Shown here: positions 1 to 8,346 of the stretch, piece after piece
Layout of the letters: each line of letters opens with the position of its first letter
How positions within the stretch are numbered: the stretch's first letter is position 1
NCBI RefSeq assembly: GCF_000308655.1
Contig: NZ_BAGC01000108.1
Coordinates: 58,031 to 122,030, forward strand
Origin: Nocardia niigatensis NBRC 100131
Lineage (GTDB): Bacteria > Actinomycetota > Actinomycetes > Mycobacteriales > Mycobacteriaceae
Reading direction: 5' to 3'
Length of the DNA: 64,000 nt
The notes under the pieces: generated by a model
What the model was told of the DNA's origin: nothing
What the model saw: only the letters and a program-made list of their open reading frames with translations
The model's database searches: none
Made by a program: the position numbers and the translations under genes

Positions 1-10
1 CGATTACGCC

Positions 11-208
11 ATGCCGATCGTCGTCGAAGCTCAGGGAGTGCGGCACGTCTTCGACTGCTTCGAATGTGCGATCCACCGCATGGCACCCATCTGCGAGCAC
101 TGCAACTGCAAGATCATCGGCCACGGCGTGGAGTCCGAGGGCCGGTTCTTCTGCTGCGTGCACTGCGCGGTCTCCGAGGGTGCCATAGGCCTGGTCGACC
201 ACATCTGA
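11..208 (+). CDS. Small cysteine-rich protein, prokaryotic metallothionein-like
   Basis: A 65-residue protein with eight cysteines (16, 19, 28, 31, 33, 48, 49, 52) and several histidines, arranged as CxxC, CxxCxC and CCxxC. It resembles the small actinobacterial proteins annotated as prokaryotic metallothionein, so binding of zinc or another soft metal in the cytoplasm is the likely role, inferred only from the cysteine pattern. The frame stays open to the left edge of the window, so the true start could be upstream of the ATG used here. No neighbour explains its job. Confidence 0.7.
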   Translation: MPIVVEAQGVRHVFDCFECAIHRMAPICEHCNCKIIGHGVESEGRFFCCVHCAVSEGAIGLVDHI

Positions 209-759
209 AAGCGGCGTGATCCCCGAGCCAAGGGGATCTCCCGTGATGCCTGGCGATGCCCAACGCCATCAACCGTGGGCATCGGTGCCGTTCGCGCGCC
301 TGCTTCCAATACTCCTGCGGCACTTCAGCATTCGGGACTGCGCAGCGGGCAGTGTCATCGCGCCGAACGGACCGACGCGATGATGCCGCCGGCGGCAAGG
401 TATCTGGAGAACCGCTGGCGTTGCTTCGTATTGGAACAGCCCGACCAGGCGAGGCGGGGTATCCCGCGGGCGACAGTGGTTTGTGGGGCGGGCGGGGCCC
501 CAACCACGACCAATGGACTATCGGTCACAACGACCGAGAGTCGGTCAACCACGGCCACAGGGCGCGACGTCTGCGACACAATCGGCGTACGGGCCGCTGC
601 CCAGCCCTGGCGCGCGGGGCAGTGTCATGCGATCGCAGTGTCATGCGATCCACACGCCTTCAGGCGCCGACCCGACCATTGAACGCGACGAAGTGGTCGC
701 GATCACATCGGTGCTCATGTTCGCGAGACCCCGACAGCCGGAGAATCCTCGGATCAATG
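209..759. other. Intergenic region with no supported gene
   Basis: About 550 bases with no reading frame that has a plausible start, ribosome site and recognisable protein. A short repeated phrase (cagtgtcatgcgatc) occurs twice in close succession around 620-650. Nothing else was recognised. Confidence 0.5.
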
Positions 760-1155
760 TCAGGGGCTGTGCGGGGCCTGTCCAGAATCAGTCCCCCGCC
801 GCGTCTCACCTGACTTCGTATCCGGATCGATCTTATCCGCGCGCTCCCACTCCTTGTCCAGCTCGGTTCGCGAATCCGCCGCCTCGCCGCGCTGCATGTG
901 CGTCTGTTGGGCAAGCTGCTCGGCCTGCGCCGCCTTGGCCTCGCTTTCGGCCTTTACCGCCCGGCTCCTGGCGGCAATCTCATCCGCCCGCGCCTCCCGC
1001 TGAGCGACCTCGAATTCCTGTTCCGCCGCGCGGTCCCGGATACCCGCAGCTTCGACCCGCTGATGTTCGCGCCGTTTGCGCATCAACAACCAGGCCACAA
1101 GCAAAATGATCACAACCGCGACGACGATGATCACGATCACAATGGTGGTGCTCAT
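760..1155 (-). CDS. Membrane-anchored coiled-coil protein
   Basis: A 131-residue protein with one N-terminal membrane segment (about residues 4-25, rich in Ile/Val) followed by a Lys/Arg stop-transfer and a long charged Ala/Glu/Gln/Arg helix, probably a coiled coil, on the cytoplasmic side. The start was set at the ATG at 1155 because a GAGGAG ribosome site lies eight bases upstream. Function is unknown. A frameshifted relic of a related gene lies on the other strand near 2900-3085 and shares the phrase RGEAADSRTEL, so the family has been duplicated here. Confidence 0.7.
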   Translation of the reverse strand: MSTTIVIVIIVVAVVIILLVAWLLMRKRREHQRVEAAGIRDRAAEQEFEVAQREARADEIAARSRAVKAESEAKAAQAEQLAQQTHMQRGEAADSRTELDKEWERADKIDPDTKSGETRRGTDSGQAPHSP

Positions 1156-1451
1156 CTTTTGACTCCTCGCACCCGCCCCCATCTACCATAACGCCACTCG
1201 ACGACCTCTGAACTGGGAAAATAATCGATCGGATGCCCAGGCTGATCCGGCCCCGCAGCTACCGCCAGCGGGGAAGGCGGAGCTACGCTGACAGCGCGGC
1301 GAAACCACACAACGGACCGCCTGTGATAGCCGATATCGGGTGAGTTCCCGGAGACGCCCGGCCGCACGGTCGGCTTCGGGACCGCGCTCCCACACACCGC
1401 TCGTCGCACCTCCAGCGGAGCTCGCACCACCACTGATACGAGGCGAGACCA

Positions 1452-2315
1452 TTGCCCGACAACAACCCATCCTCTCCGTCGACCGGCGGATCGTCGTCGG
1501 CGTCGTTCGAAAACTCGTCCTCGGTCGCGGGCCGGGTGGCTCAGAACAGCATCTTCGAACGATCAGCCCGCGCGGGCTTCGTCGTAAGCGGCATCGTGCA
1601 CCTGATCATCGGCTACATCGCCATCCGTATCGCCCTCGGCGGCGCGGCGGGCACGGCCGACCAATCCGGAGCCATGGCGGAACTGGGCGCCAAGCCGGGC
1701 GGCGTCATCGCCCTGTGGGTGTGCGTCGTCGCATTCGGGCTGATGGCGCTGTGGCGGCTCGCCGAAGCGGCACTCGGCAGCGCGTCCGAACCCGCCGCCG
1801 ACAGTAAGAAATCCGAAGCGATCGATCGCGTCAAGGCGGCTGGGCTGGCGGTGGTCTATTTCGCCTTCGCTCTCTCCGCGTTCGAATTCGCCCGCGGCAG
1901 TGGCAAGTCCAGCAGCGGCCAGAGCACGGGGATCACCGCCCGCATGATGCAAACCACCGCCGGCACGATCGCCCTCATCGCTGGCGGGCTGATCATCATC
2001 GCGATCGGCGGCTACCACGTCTACAAAGGAGTGAGCCAGAGCTTCCTCGAGGACCTCGAGGGCGCCACCAGCGACCTCGTACGAAGGTTGGGCACGGTCG
2101 GATACATCGCCAAAGGGCTGGCCATCGCCGCGGTCGGGTTGCTGGTTATCCTCGCCGTGAGTCGATCCGAGCCGGACAAAGCTGCCGGACTCGACGGCGC
2201 CTTCAAAACCGTGGGAGCTCAACCCTACGGAGCGGCCCTCCTGATCGTGGCGGGCCTGGGCATCATCACCTACGGCCTCTACAGCTTCGCTATGGCCCGG
2301 TACACCAAGATGTAG
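1452..2315 (+). CDS. DUF1206 family membrane protein
   Basis: A 287-residue integral membrane protein. After a Ser-rich, hydrophilic N-terminus of about 30 residues come three similar hydrophobic units of two helices each (roughly residues 40-105, 125-190 and 205-280), the usual three-repeat build of DUF1206 proteins of actinobacteria. The family has no established function. The start is TTG at 1452, preceded by a weak aggcgag site. It is a single-gene unit beside other small stress-type membrane proteins. Confidence 0.85.
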   Translation: MPDNNPSSPSTGGSSSASFENSSSVAGRVAQNSIFERSARAGFVVSGIVHLIIGYIAIRIALGGAAGTADQSGAMAELGAKPGGVIALWVCVVAFGLMALWRLAEAALGSASEPAADSKKSEAIDRVKAAGLAVVYFAFALSAFEFARGSGKSSSGQSTGITARMMQTTAGTIALIAGGLIIIAIGGYHVYKGVSQSFLEDLEGATSDLVRRLGTVGYIAKGLAIAAVGLLVILAVSRSEPDKAAGLDGAFKTVGAQPYGAALLIVAGLGIITYGLYSFAMARYTKM

Positions 2316-2698
2316 TCGGATAACAGCCGAAGCGACAATGGCTCGAGCGTTATTGCTCCCGGTCTTCGCGCAGAAGAACTGCTCCTGATCCGCGCCGACC
2401 ACACCGGCTCGTGAACGCATGGCTGACCGATCCCTGTGCGGTGCATCTCAGCCCGAACGCACCGCCGCAACACTGCCGAGCTGCGACTTCGATCGACAGG
2501 GGGGTGTACATCCCTGGTCCTGAGGCGTCTACTGGAATATGCAGCGCATCGGGTTGATCATCGTGGCTTTGTTCTTCCCGTGGCCGTGGTCGGGTGGGCG
2601 TAGTGAGCGGTGCTGGCATTGGCACATAATCGATACCAGCACTGGAGGGTTTCTCGGGCCCCTCGAGTACAGCAGCGAAAAGAAGCCAGGTACCGACC
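2316..2698. other. Intergenic region with no supported gene
   Basis: About 380 bases between the DUF1206 gene and the short DUF6131-like gene. No convincing coding frame, RNA or hairpin was found. It presumably carries the promoter of the gene starting at 2699. Confidence 0.4.
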
Positions 2699-2854
2699 AT
2701 GATCGTTCTCGGAGTCATTCTTCTTATTGTTGGGTTCATATTTGGTATCCCGATCCTGTGGACCATCGGGATTGTGGTCCTCGTCATCGGTCTCGCGTTG
2801 CTGCTGTTGGGGTCGATGGGCCACGCCGTTGGCGGCCGACGCCACTACTACTGA
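2699..2854 (+). CDS. DUF6131-like small hydrophobic protein
   Basis: A 51-residue peptide of two short hydrophobic helices (about residues 2-17 and 21-39) ending in a Gly-Gly-Arg-Arg-His-Tyr-Tyr tail. The N-terminal MIVLGVILLIVGF and the tail match the pattern of the very small mycobacterial and nocardial proteins called DUF6131. It is probably a single-pass or hairpin inner-membrane peptide of unknown role. A decayed second copy appears to lie at 3082-3167. Confidence 0.7.
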   Translation: MIVLGVILLIVGFIFGIPILWTIGIVVLVIGLALLLLGSMGHAVGGRRHYY

Positions 2855-2898
2855 CCACTGGATCCCGTTCGCACTCCTGATCCCGGCCGCCGTACCGC

Positions 2899-3085
2899 TG
2901 CCAGGCTGACCGCGCTCAGCGGCGGGCCGAGCAACTTCCAGCAGGCGAACATGCATCGCGGCGAGGCGGCGGACTCGCGAACCGAGCTGGAAAAGGAGTG
3001 GGAGCGCGCGAATAAGGTCACCTTACAGGCATTGTGCCGTATCCCTGAATATCTCACATCTTTTGAAATCAGGCAGCTCTCTTGA
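2899..3085 (+). pseudogene. Frameshifted relic of the coiled-coil membrane protein family
   Basis: Reading 2930-3016 gives a stretch containing MHRGEAADSRTELEKEWERA, nearly the same as the C-terminal part of the protein at 760-1155 (MQRGEAADSRTELDKEWERA). Just upstream, the matching residues (RRAEQL) lie in another frame, so a frameshift occurs near 2935. The membrane anchor and start are missing. This is seen directly in the sequence; the conclusion that it is a dead paralogue is inference. Confidence 0.65.
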
Positions 3086-3167
3086 TCATTCTCGGAGTAG
3101 CCTCCTCATCGCCGGATTCCCTTTCGTAATTCCGGCCGTGCCGCGATTATCCGTTGTGGCGACCTGA
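3082..3167 (+). pseudogene. Decayed DUF6131-like copy
   Basis: Starting at the TTG at 3082, one frame reads LIILGV and, after a frameshift near 3100, continues LLIAGFPFVIPAV before a stop at 3165-3167. This parallels MIVLGVILLIVGFIFGIPIL of the intact gene at 2699. The match is short, so it is a likely rather than certain relic. Confidence 0.45.
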
Positions 3168-3183
3168 ATAAAGGAGGAAACGG

Positions 3184-3390
3184 GTGATGCGTCGTCTGAT
3201 GTCATTGCTGGTGCTCGTATGGCTGATCATCGGGGTGATCGCGGCGGGTCAGCGTGGATACTTCACCCACCGGGAGCAGAACTGCGCAAGTGTGGGAACC
3301 ATCGCGGTCACGGTGATCGCCGGGCCCTTGAACTATGCGGGAGTCAACCCTAAGGTCACCAACTGCAACGTTCCCAAACCCAGCCCGTAG
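3184..3390 (+). CDS. Small secreted or membrane-anchored protein of unknown function
   Basis: A 68-residue protein with a positively charged start and one hydrophobic segment (residues 5-22), then a short outside-facing domain with two cysteines (34 and 60) that could form a disulfide. A perfect AAGGAGG ribosome site at 3171-3177 suits either the GTG at 3184 or the ATG at 3187. Similar small proteins occur in mycobacteria and nocardiae, but no function is known. Confidence 0.7.
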   Translation: MMRRLMSLLVLVWLIIGVIAAGQRGYFTHREQNCASVGTIAVTVIAGPLNYAGVNPKVTNCNVPKPSP

Positions 3391-3512
3391 GCCGCCGATC
3401 GCACAGTGAGGCGCTGTTTCCACAATCGGCGTCTGGGTATGTCGAGTTGGCATAGGTCGAGGAAGAGGGCGGTTGCGATGCGGCAGGCACTCACGGTGTT
3501 TTTCGAAGAAGA

Positions 3513-3905
3513 GTGTGCGGGGCCCATGCGGGCGTCGACGATCAGGATAAGGCTGTCGCGGTGGTGAACCACCTGCGCCCCTGGTTGCCGACCCTGGTCG
3601 AACGCGGGGTCCTCATCGACCAGCACATGTCGTTCTGGTTGGCCCGTCCTTCCGAGAGTCATCCCACTGTGGAGGTGCGAGCAGCCGATACCGCTGCGAC
3701 CGCCGACGACGCTGTGCTGCAAGCGGTGCTCACCCGAGGCTTGGTGCAAACGGCGTTGCGCATGCCGGCAGAGGGAATCGAAGGACCGCGCATCGACGAT
3801 CAGATGGAGGCGGCCGCGGTGTGTCACGGCACCGGTGCCACCCGACAACGGATCGCCGCACCCCTGGGCATCGGCGACCTTGTCGGTGCTTTTCGACTGA
3901 CGAGC
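3513..3905 (+). pseudogene. Remnant of YbdK-type glutamate-cysteine ligase
   Basis: The frame begins with a segment like the family's active-site region (AHAGVDDQDKAV, then NHLRPWLPTL), jumps to residues normally some 70 positions further on, then reads RPSESHPTVEVRAADTAATA, a hallmark of carboxylate-amine ligases of the GCS2 family. It ends near a GTGATRQR phrase typical of their C-terminus. The N-terminal half, the section after PWLPTL and an ordered C-terminus are missing. Such enzymes join glutamate and cysteine; this copy cannot be active. Confidence 0.7.
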
Positions 3906-3976
3906 GAGGGTATGCCCCTTTCCGCCGGCGGACATGATTGCTCTGCCGTATTCGCGCCACCCCGCGGATCCACGCC

Positions 3977-5185
3977 ATGAACGAAGACAACGACCGCGGC
4001 CGAACCGAGGAGCGCCATACCACTGACGGGCCAGAGCAGGGCCACAGTGATCTGGTCGCGCAACCCCACACCACCGACGAAGGCGGACCGATCATTGCCG
4101 CGGAAGCGGCGGCGGCGCGGGCCAGCACGACGCAGAACCCGCTGGGCAAGCCCGGGCGGCGATTCGATCCGCGATCGCCGTTCATGGTCGGCATGGCAGG
4201 CGCTGCCGGGGTCGCGGTGACCTACGGCGCGATCCAGGTAGTGATCGCCGCCAGTCAAGTGCTGGTCTTGATCACCATCGCGCTGTTCCTGGCAATAGGT
4301 TTGGAACCTGTCGTGTCGTGGCTGGTTCGGCCTTGGTTTCCGCGATGGGCGGCCGTGACCGTGGTATTCGTGGTCGCGATCGGCTTGCTGGCCGGGTTCC
4401 TCGCGGCCGCGATACCTCCGCTGGTCACCCAAGGCAGCGCGCTGGTCCACAACGCTCCGGACTACGTCAACCATCTTGCGCAACGATATCCACTCATCGA
4501 CGCGCTCAACACTCGTTTCCATCTCCAGGACCGAGTCCAGCAGTGGGTGGGGTCGGATCCCTCGAACCTGGCCGGTGGTGTCCTCGGCGCGGGCCGCCTC
4601 GTCTTCAGCATCGTCAGCGGCACGGTGATCGTCGCTGTGCTGACCGGCTACTTCATGGCCAATTTCGCACAGGTTCGCGCCTCGATCTACCGGCTGTTTC
4701 CGCGCTCGCGCCGACCGCGAGCGATCCTGATCGGCGACGAGATCTTCACGAAGGTCGGCGGCTACATCCTCGGGAATTTGGTCATCTCGGTGATAACCGC
4801 GGTGTTGACCTTCATCTGGCTGATGATCTTCGACGTGCCCTACCCGCTGTTGCTGGCCATCCTGGTCGCCGTCCTCGACTTGATCCCGGTGGTGGGTTCC
4901 ACCATCGCCGGGATCATCGTGGCCCTGGTCGCGCTCACCGTATCCATACCCGTCACAGTGGCCACCGTCATCTTCTTCATCGTCCTGCGGCTGTTCGAGG
5001 ACTACGTACTCGTGCCCAGAATCATCGGCAGAACGGTCCGGGTGCCGGCGATCGTGACGGTGGTGTCGGTTCTGCTCGGTGGCGCGTTGCTCGGGATAGT
5101 CGGCGCCCTGCTCGCCATCCCGGTCGCCGCAGCAGTGCTGCTGATCATCAGTGAAACGGTATTGCCGTCCCTGGACGACAGCTGA
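3977..5185 (+). CDS. AI-2E family transporter
   Basis: A 402-residue inner-membrane protein. A hydrophilic N-terminal stretch of about 65 residues precedes a hydrophobic core with about eight helices and a central amphipathic region (about residues 150-230), the layout of the AI-2E/PerM/YdiK family. Members export small signals or act in ion homeostasis; the substrate here is unknown. The ATG at 3977 was preferred to an in-frame TTG at 3938, which would run into the decayed ligase. Neither start has a good ribosome site. Confidence 0.85.
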   Translation: MNEDNDRGRTEERHTTDGPEQGHSDLVAQPHTTDEGGPIIAAEAAAARASTTQNPLGKPGRRFDPRSPFMVGMAGAAGVAVTYGAIQVVIAASQVLVLITIALFLAIGLEPVVSWLVRPWFPRWAAVTVVFVVAIGLLAGFLAAAIPPLVTQGSALVHNAPDYVNHLAQRYPLIDALNTRFHLQDRVQQWVGSDPSNLAGGVLGAGRLVFSIVSGTVIVAVLTGYFMANFAQVRASIYRLFPRSRRPRAILIGDEIFTKVGGYILGNLVISVITAVLTFIWLMIFDVPYPLLLAILVAVLDLIPVVGSTIAGIIVALVALTVSIPVTVATVIFFIVLRLFEDYVLVPRIIGRTVRVPAIVTVVSVLLGGALLGIVGALLAIPVAAAVLLIISETVLPSLDDS

Positions 5186-5292
5186 CTATCGGCGTTCGGC
5201 TCCATAGCCCGGCGGACAGCCGTCACGGGCGCGCGTCGAACGGATGACCACGACGGGCCATCCGGTCGCGATCGACGCTGGCCAACGCCTGG

Positions 5293-5466
5293 TCAGTGGC
5301 GGAAGGCGTCCTTGACCTTCTCGCCCGCATCCTTGAGGTTGGACTTGGCCTGATCGGCCTTGCCCTCGTTCTGCTTACTCTTGTCGTCGGCGGCCTTGCC
5401 GTACTTCTCCTTGGCCTTACCGGCGAGTTCCTCGGCTTTGTTCTTTGCCTTGTCTGCAGTGCCCAT
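5293..5466 (-). CDS. CsbD family stress-response protein
   Basis: A 57-residue, very hydrophilic protein rich in Lys, Ala, Asp and Glu, with the repeated K-A-K-x-K pattern and the phrase KAEELAGKAKEKYGKA that mark CsbD proteins. These are small, abundant cytoplasmic proteins induced under general stress in bacteria; their biochemical role is not known. An AAAGGAG ribosome site eight bases before the ATG at 5466 fixes the start. It is convergent with the AI-2E transporter gene. Confidence 0.9.
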   Translation of the reverse strand: MGTADKAKNKAEELAGKAKEKYGKAADDKSKQNEGKADQAKSNLKDAGEKVKDAFRH

Positions 5467-5907
5467 GATTGCGGCTCCTTTGTTCGAAGGTGCCGGCCTG
5501 CTATTTCCAGCCGGTCCTCTGGCGGGTAGCCCACATTCGGGCGGCCAAACAACGGCCCGCCAACGCAGTGTTCTCGGCACCCGCTCGGTCATCACCGAAG
5601 CGAGTGTGAGCTGGTTCGCTATCCCGACCGAAATAGGCGGTAATGCATCCGCCCGCGATCTTCGACGCGGGCAGCGGTAGACGTACTACTGGCGCTAGCG
5701 GCCCATGTCCGCGCTCTCGGTCTCGAACACCTGCATCGCCGACACCACTCCTCGCAGGTTCCGCAGAATGCCAACGGGCGCAGCCACTTCGACCAATCCG
5801 GAGTACGAGGTCGAACAGGTCGCCCTGCATCGTGTGGTCACAGTCGCAGGCCCTGCCGAGCGTCTCGACCTAACGAGGCGGAGTATCCGCAGGTGAAAGG
5901 GGGTGTG
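5467..5907. other. Intergenic region with no supported gene
   Basis: About 440 bases between the csbD-like gene and the tRNA. No convincing coding frame or structured element was seen. It should contain the promoter for the csbD-like gene on the minus strand. Confidence 0.4.
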
Positions 5908-5981
5908 TGGGGCGGGCGGGGCTCGAACCCGCGACCAATGGATTATGAGTCCACGGCTCTAACCGACTGAGCTACCGCCCC
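5908..5981 (-). tRNA. tRNA with CAT anticodon (elongator Met, or Ile2)
   Basis: A full cloverleaf on the minus strand: acceptor GGGGCGG with CCGCCCC, D-arm GCTC/GAGC, anticodon stem closing the loop CTCATAA, and T-arm GCGGG-TTCGAGC-CCCGC, with an A discriminator. The anticodon CAT is read from 5945-5947. The acceptor does not have the mismatched first pair expected of initiator tRNA, so it is elongator Met or the Ile tRNA modified at C34. Sequence alone does not settle which. Confidence 0.95.
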
Positions 5982-6055
5982 CGACCGCTTCAGATCACTC
6001 TGCGGGCTCCGCGAGATGGTACCGCCTCGGGAGGGTCGATGCCCAGTTGGACTCG

Positions 6056-6433
6056 CTAGACGGCGTAGCGGTCGGCGATCTTGTTGAGTTCGAGCTGGTA
6101 GTAGAGGACGCCGAGGCCGAAGACGAGGTTGAGGAGGAAGCCGTAGAGGGGGTTGCAGGTGCCCTCCAGGCCGGCGGCCTCCTGGGTTTGGCGGATTCGG
6201 GTTCCGGTGCGCCAGAAGCTGATGATGGCGGCGATGCCGGTCCAGGAGAGGAAGAGCATGACCAGGAGGGGGCCCGCGACGGGGGCTTCGGGGTCGCGGC
6301 GGAGTTCGGCCATCTCCTTGTGGATCTTGTAGTACCAGACGAGGAAGTAGATGCCGAGGGTGACGAGCGGCCAGACTAGCCACACCAGCACCGGGTTGCG
6401 GGGCTTGATCGGCGTGGCGAGGGCGGTGGTCAT
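6056..6433 (-). CDS. DUF4234 domain membrane protein
   Basis: A 125-residue protein with a short N-terminal tail and about four membrane helices. The opening PRNPVLVWLVWPLVTLGIY and the following FLVWYYKIHKEM are characteristic of DUF4234 proteins, small membrane proteins of unknown function. The start is the ATG at 6433, with an AAGGA site about 11 bases upstream. It is divergent from the oxidoreductase gene at 6585, sharing a roughly 150-base promoter region. Confidence 0.85.
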   Translation of the reverse strand: MTTALATPIKPRNPVLVWLVWPLVTLGIYFLVWYYKIHKEMAELRRDPEAPVAGPLLVMLFLSWTGIAAIISFWRTGTRIRQTQEAAGLEGTCNPLYGFLLNLVFGLGVLYYQLELNKIADRYAV

Positions 6434-6584
6434 GCGATGAATCCTTTTGTTGTCGTGCGATTTTCGATATCCCGGGGCGAACCGGCTCGGGAAACGTATC
6501 CACAAGATCGTGACCGGATCGTGAAGCGTTAATCTGGGCTTCTCCACGACGATTCGGGCCTGTTCACGACCAGGGAGGAACACG

Positions 6585-7013
6585 ATGGCGAGTCTGTTCG
6601 CGAACGTGCTGAAGGCACATCAGTGGATCTACGAGAACAGCAACGGCCGGGTCGGGCACAAGCTGCTGTTCGGCAACCCCACGCTGCTGCTGCGCACGGT
6701 CGGCCGCAAGACCGGCAAGGAGCGCACCAATGCGCTCACCTACGCGCAGGACGGCCCGGACTACCTGGTGACCGCGTCCAACGGCGGGTCGCCGAAACCG
6801 CCGGGCTGGCTGGCCAATGTGAAGGCCAAGGCGGACTGCGATATTCAGATCGGCACCAAGCGGATCCCGGTCACAGCGAAAGCCACCTACCCGGACGATC
6901 CGGAGTACGCCCGCCGGTTCCAGCTCGTCGACAAGGTCAACCGGGGCCGCTACACCCAGTACCAGACGATGACCTCGCGTCCGATCTCCGTGGTGGTCCT
7001 CACACCGCGCTGA
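6585..7013 (+). CDS. Deazaflavin (F420)-dependent nitroreductase-family oxidoreductase
   Basis: A 142-residue protein of the Ddn/FDOR family, which binds the deazaflavin cofactor F420 in mycobacteria and relatives. The segments LLRTVGRKTGKERTNAL, YLVTASNGG and PKPPGWLANVKA are the core signature, and length matches the family. The substrate is unknown; characterised members reduce quinones or nitroimidazoles. A GGGAGGA ribosome site lies upstream of the ATG. It is a single gene ending shortly before the terC leader. Confidence 0.9.
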   Translation: MASLFANVLKAHQWIYENSNGRVGHKLLFGNPTLLLRTVGRKTGKERTNALTYAQDGPDYLVTASNGGSPKPPGWLANVKAKADCDIQIGTKRIPVTAKATYPDDPEYARRFQLVDKVNRGRYTQYQTMTSRPISVVVLTPR

Positions 7014-7061
7014 ACCACGTTTCGAGTGGACCTCGCGGGTAAGGGTCGACTATCCTGGCTG

Positions 7062-7185
7062 ACTTGAGGGGAGTACTTCCCAAGAATCACTCCGGTCAGT
7101 ACGGGCCGCGCCGTCGCGTCCCCCGGGTGGTTGCCTGCGGACACAGGTGAAGGAGACCTCGGCTGGTTTCCCTGCCCGAGGAGGT
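7062..7185 (+). promoter_or_regulatory. Probable yybP-ykoY (manganese) riboswitch leader of terC
   Basis: The leader carries a GGGGAGTA core (7069-7076) and a second conserved box, GGTCAGTACGG, about 20 bases later. This combination is found before TerC-type genes in actinobacteria and fits the yybP-ykoY class, whose ligand is Mn2+. At its 3' end a GACCTC stretch (7155-7160) can pair with GAGGTC at 7181-7186 and so bury the ribosome site of terC. The class assignment is from motif recognition; pairing of the whole fold was not computed. Confidence 0.7.
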
Positions 7186-7188
7186 CCC

Positions 7189-8232
7189 ATGAGTCCTACC
7201 CTGTCCGTTCTCGCGAGTTCCACCGCCATCCAGAGTGTCGGTACCCCTTGGCTGTGGGCCGGGACGATCGCCGCGGTGCTGGCCCTGCTGGTCCTCGACT
7301 TCGCGCTCACGCGCCGCCCGCACGAGGTACCGATGCGTGAGGCCGTCGCCTGGACCGTCTTCTACATTGCCCTGCCCATCGGCTTCGGCGTGTTCCTGTG
7401 GTTCAACAACGGCGGCACCCCGGCCGTGGAGTTCTTCACCGGCTACCTGCTGGAGAAGTCGCTGTCGGTGGACAACCTGTTCATCTTCATGCTGCTGCTG
7501 TCGGCGTTCGCGGTGCCGGCGGTGCTGGCGCAGCGGGTGCTGTTGTACGGCATCGCGGGCGCGCTGGTGTTGCGCGGCATCTTCATCGCGCTCGGCGCGG
7601 CCGCCCTGGCCACCCTGGACTGGGCGTTCCTGCTGTTCGGCATGATCCTGCTGGTGACCGCGGTGAAGCTGCTGGCCGACGCGGCCGGCGGGCACGAGCA
7701 GGAACTCGATGTCGCGAGCATGAAGTCGGTGCGGCTGCTGCGCCGCATCTGGCCCGTCACCGACGACTACCGCGGCACCGAGATGGTGGTCCGCGAGGCG
7801 GATCCGGCCCAGCCGGGCAAGTTCCGCCGCGCCCTCACCCCGCTGGCGCTGGTGGTCGGCGCGGTCATGGCCACCGACATCGTCTTCGCCGTCGACTCGG
7901 TGCCCGCCGTGTACGGCGTCACCGGCGACCCGTTCCTGGTGTTCGCCACCAACGCCTTCGCGCTACTCGGCTTGCGCGCACTGTATTTCGTCCTGCACGC
8001 CGCGCTCTCCCGCCTGGTGCACCTCGCCTACGGCCTGGCCGCCATCCTCGCCTTCATCGGCGTGAAGCTGGTCCTGCACTGGGCGCACGGCATCTGGAGC
8101 GGGGTCCCCCAGATCCCCACGGCCGCCTCACTATTGGTGATCGTGCTGGTGCTGGCGACGGTGACCCTCTCCAGCCTTCGCGCCACCCGCGGCGATCAGG
8201 GACGGGCCCAGGAAACCGCCGTCGACGCGTAG
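7189..8232 (+). CDS. TerC family integral membrane protein, likely Mn2+ exporter
   Basis: A 347-residue protein with about nine membrane helices and the two acidic signatures of TerC/Alx proteins: EKSLSVDNLFIF near residues 80-91 and ATDIVFAVDSVPAV near 227-240, where the Asp and Glu residues lie in the membrane. Characterised relatives export manganese. The ATG at 7189 has an AGGAGG site just upstream; an in-frame GTG at 7147 lies inside the leader and was rejected. Control by the preceding riboswitch is likely. A strong hairpin follows at 8264. Confidence 0.9.
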   Translation: MSPTLSVLASSTAIQSVGTPWLWAGTIAAVLALLVLDFALTRRPHEVPMREAVAWTVFYIALPIGFGVFLWFNNGGTPAVEFFTGYLLEKSLSVDNLFIFMLLLSAFAVPAVLAQRVLLYGIAGALVLRGIFIALGAAALATLDWAFLLFGMILLVTAVKLLADAAGGHEQELDVASMKSVRLLRRIWPVTDDYRGTEMVVREADPAQPGKFRRALTPLALVVGAVMATDIVFAVDSVPAVYGVTGDPFLVFATNAFALLGLRALYFVLHAALSRLVHLAYGLAAILAFIGVKLVLHWAHGIWSGVPQIPTAASLLVIVLVLATVTLSSLRATRGDQGRAQETAVDA

Positions 8233-8263
8233 TGAGCAGGGCTCGATCCCCCGGTCGAAAACG

Positions 8264-8298
8264 GCAGGGCCCCTGATGGTTACCCGTCGGGGCCCTGC
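8264..8298 (+). terminator. Hairpin terminator after terC
   Basis: A perfect ten-base-pair stem, GCAGGGCCCC with GGGGCCCTGC, around a 15-base loop, placed 30 bases after the terC stop. It lacks a clear T-run, as is common for GC-rich actinobacterial terminators. Confidence 0.55.
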
Positions 8299-8346
8299 TC
8301 ATGCGCTTACTCGCCAACCGCGCCGATATCGACGTAGCGTGAAGCC

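Noticed and set aside
3333..3935. A 200-residue minus-strand frame
   Set aside because: No recognisable protein, while the opposite strand shows carboxylate-amine ligase motifs.
7147..7188. Upstream GTG start for terC
   Set aside because: It lies within the conserved riboswitch leader, and a better AGGAGG-ATG start follows at 7189.
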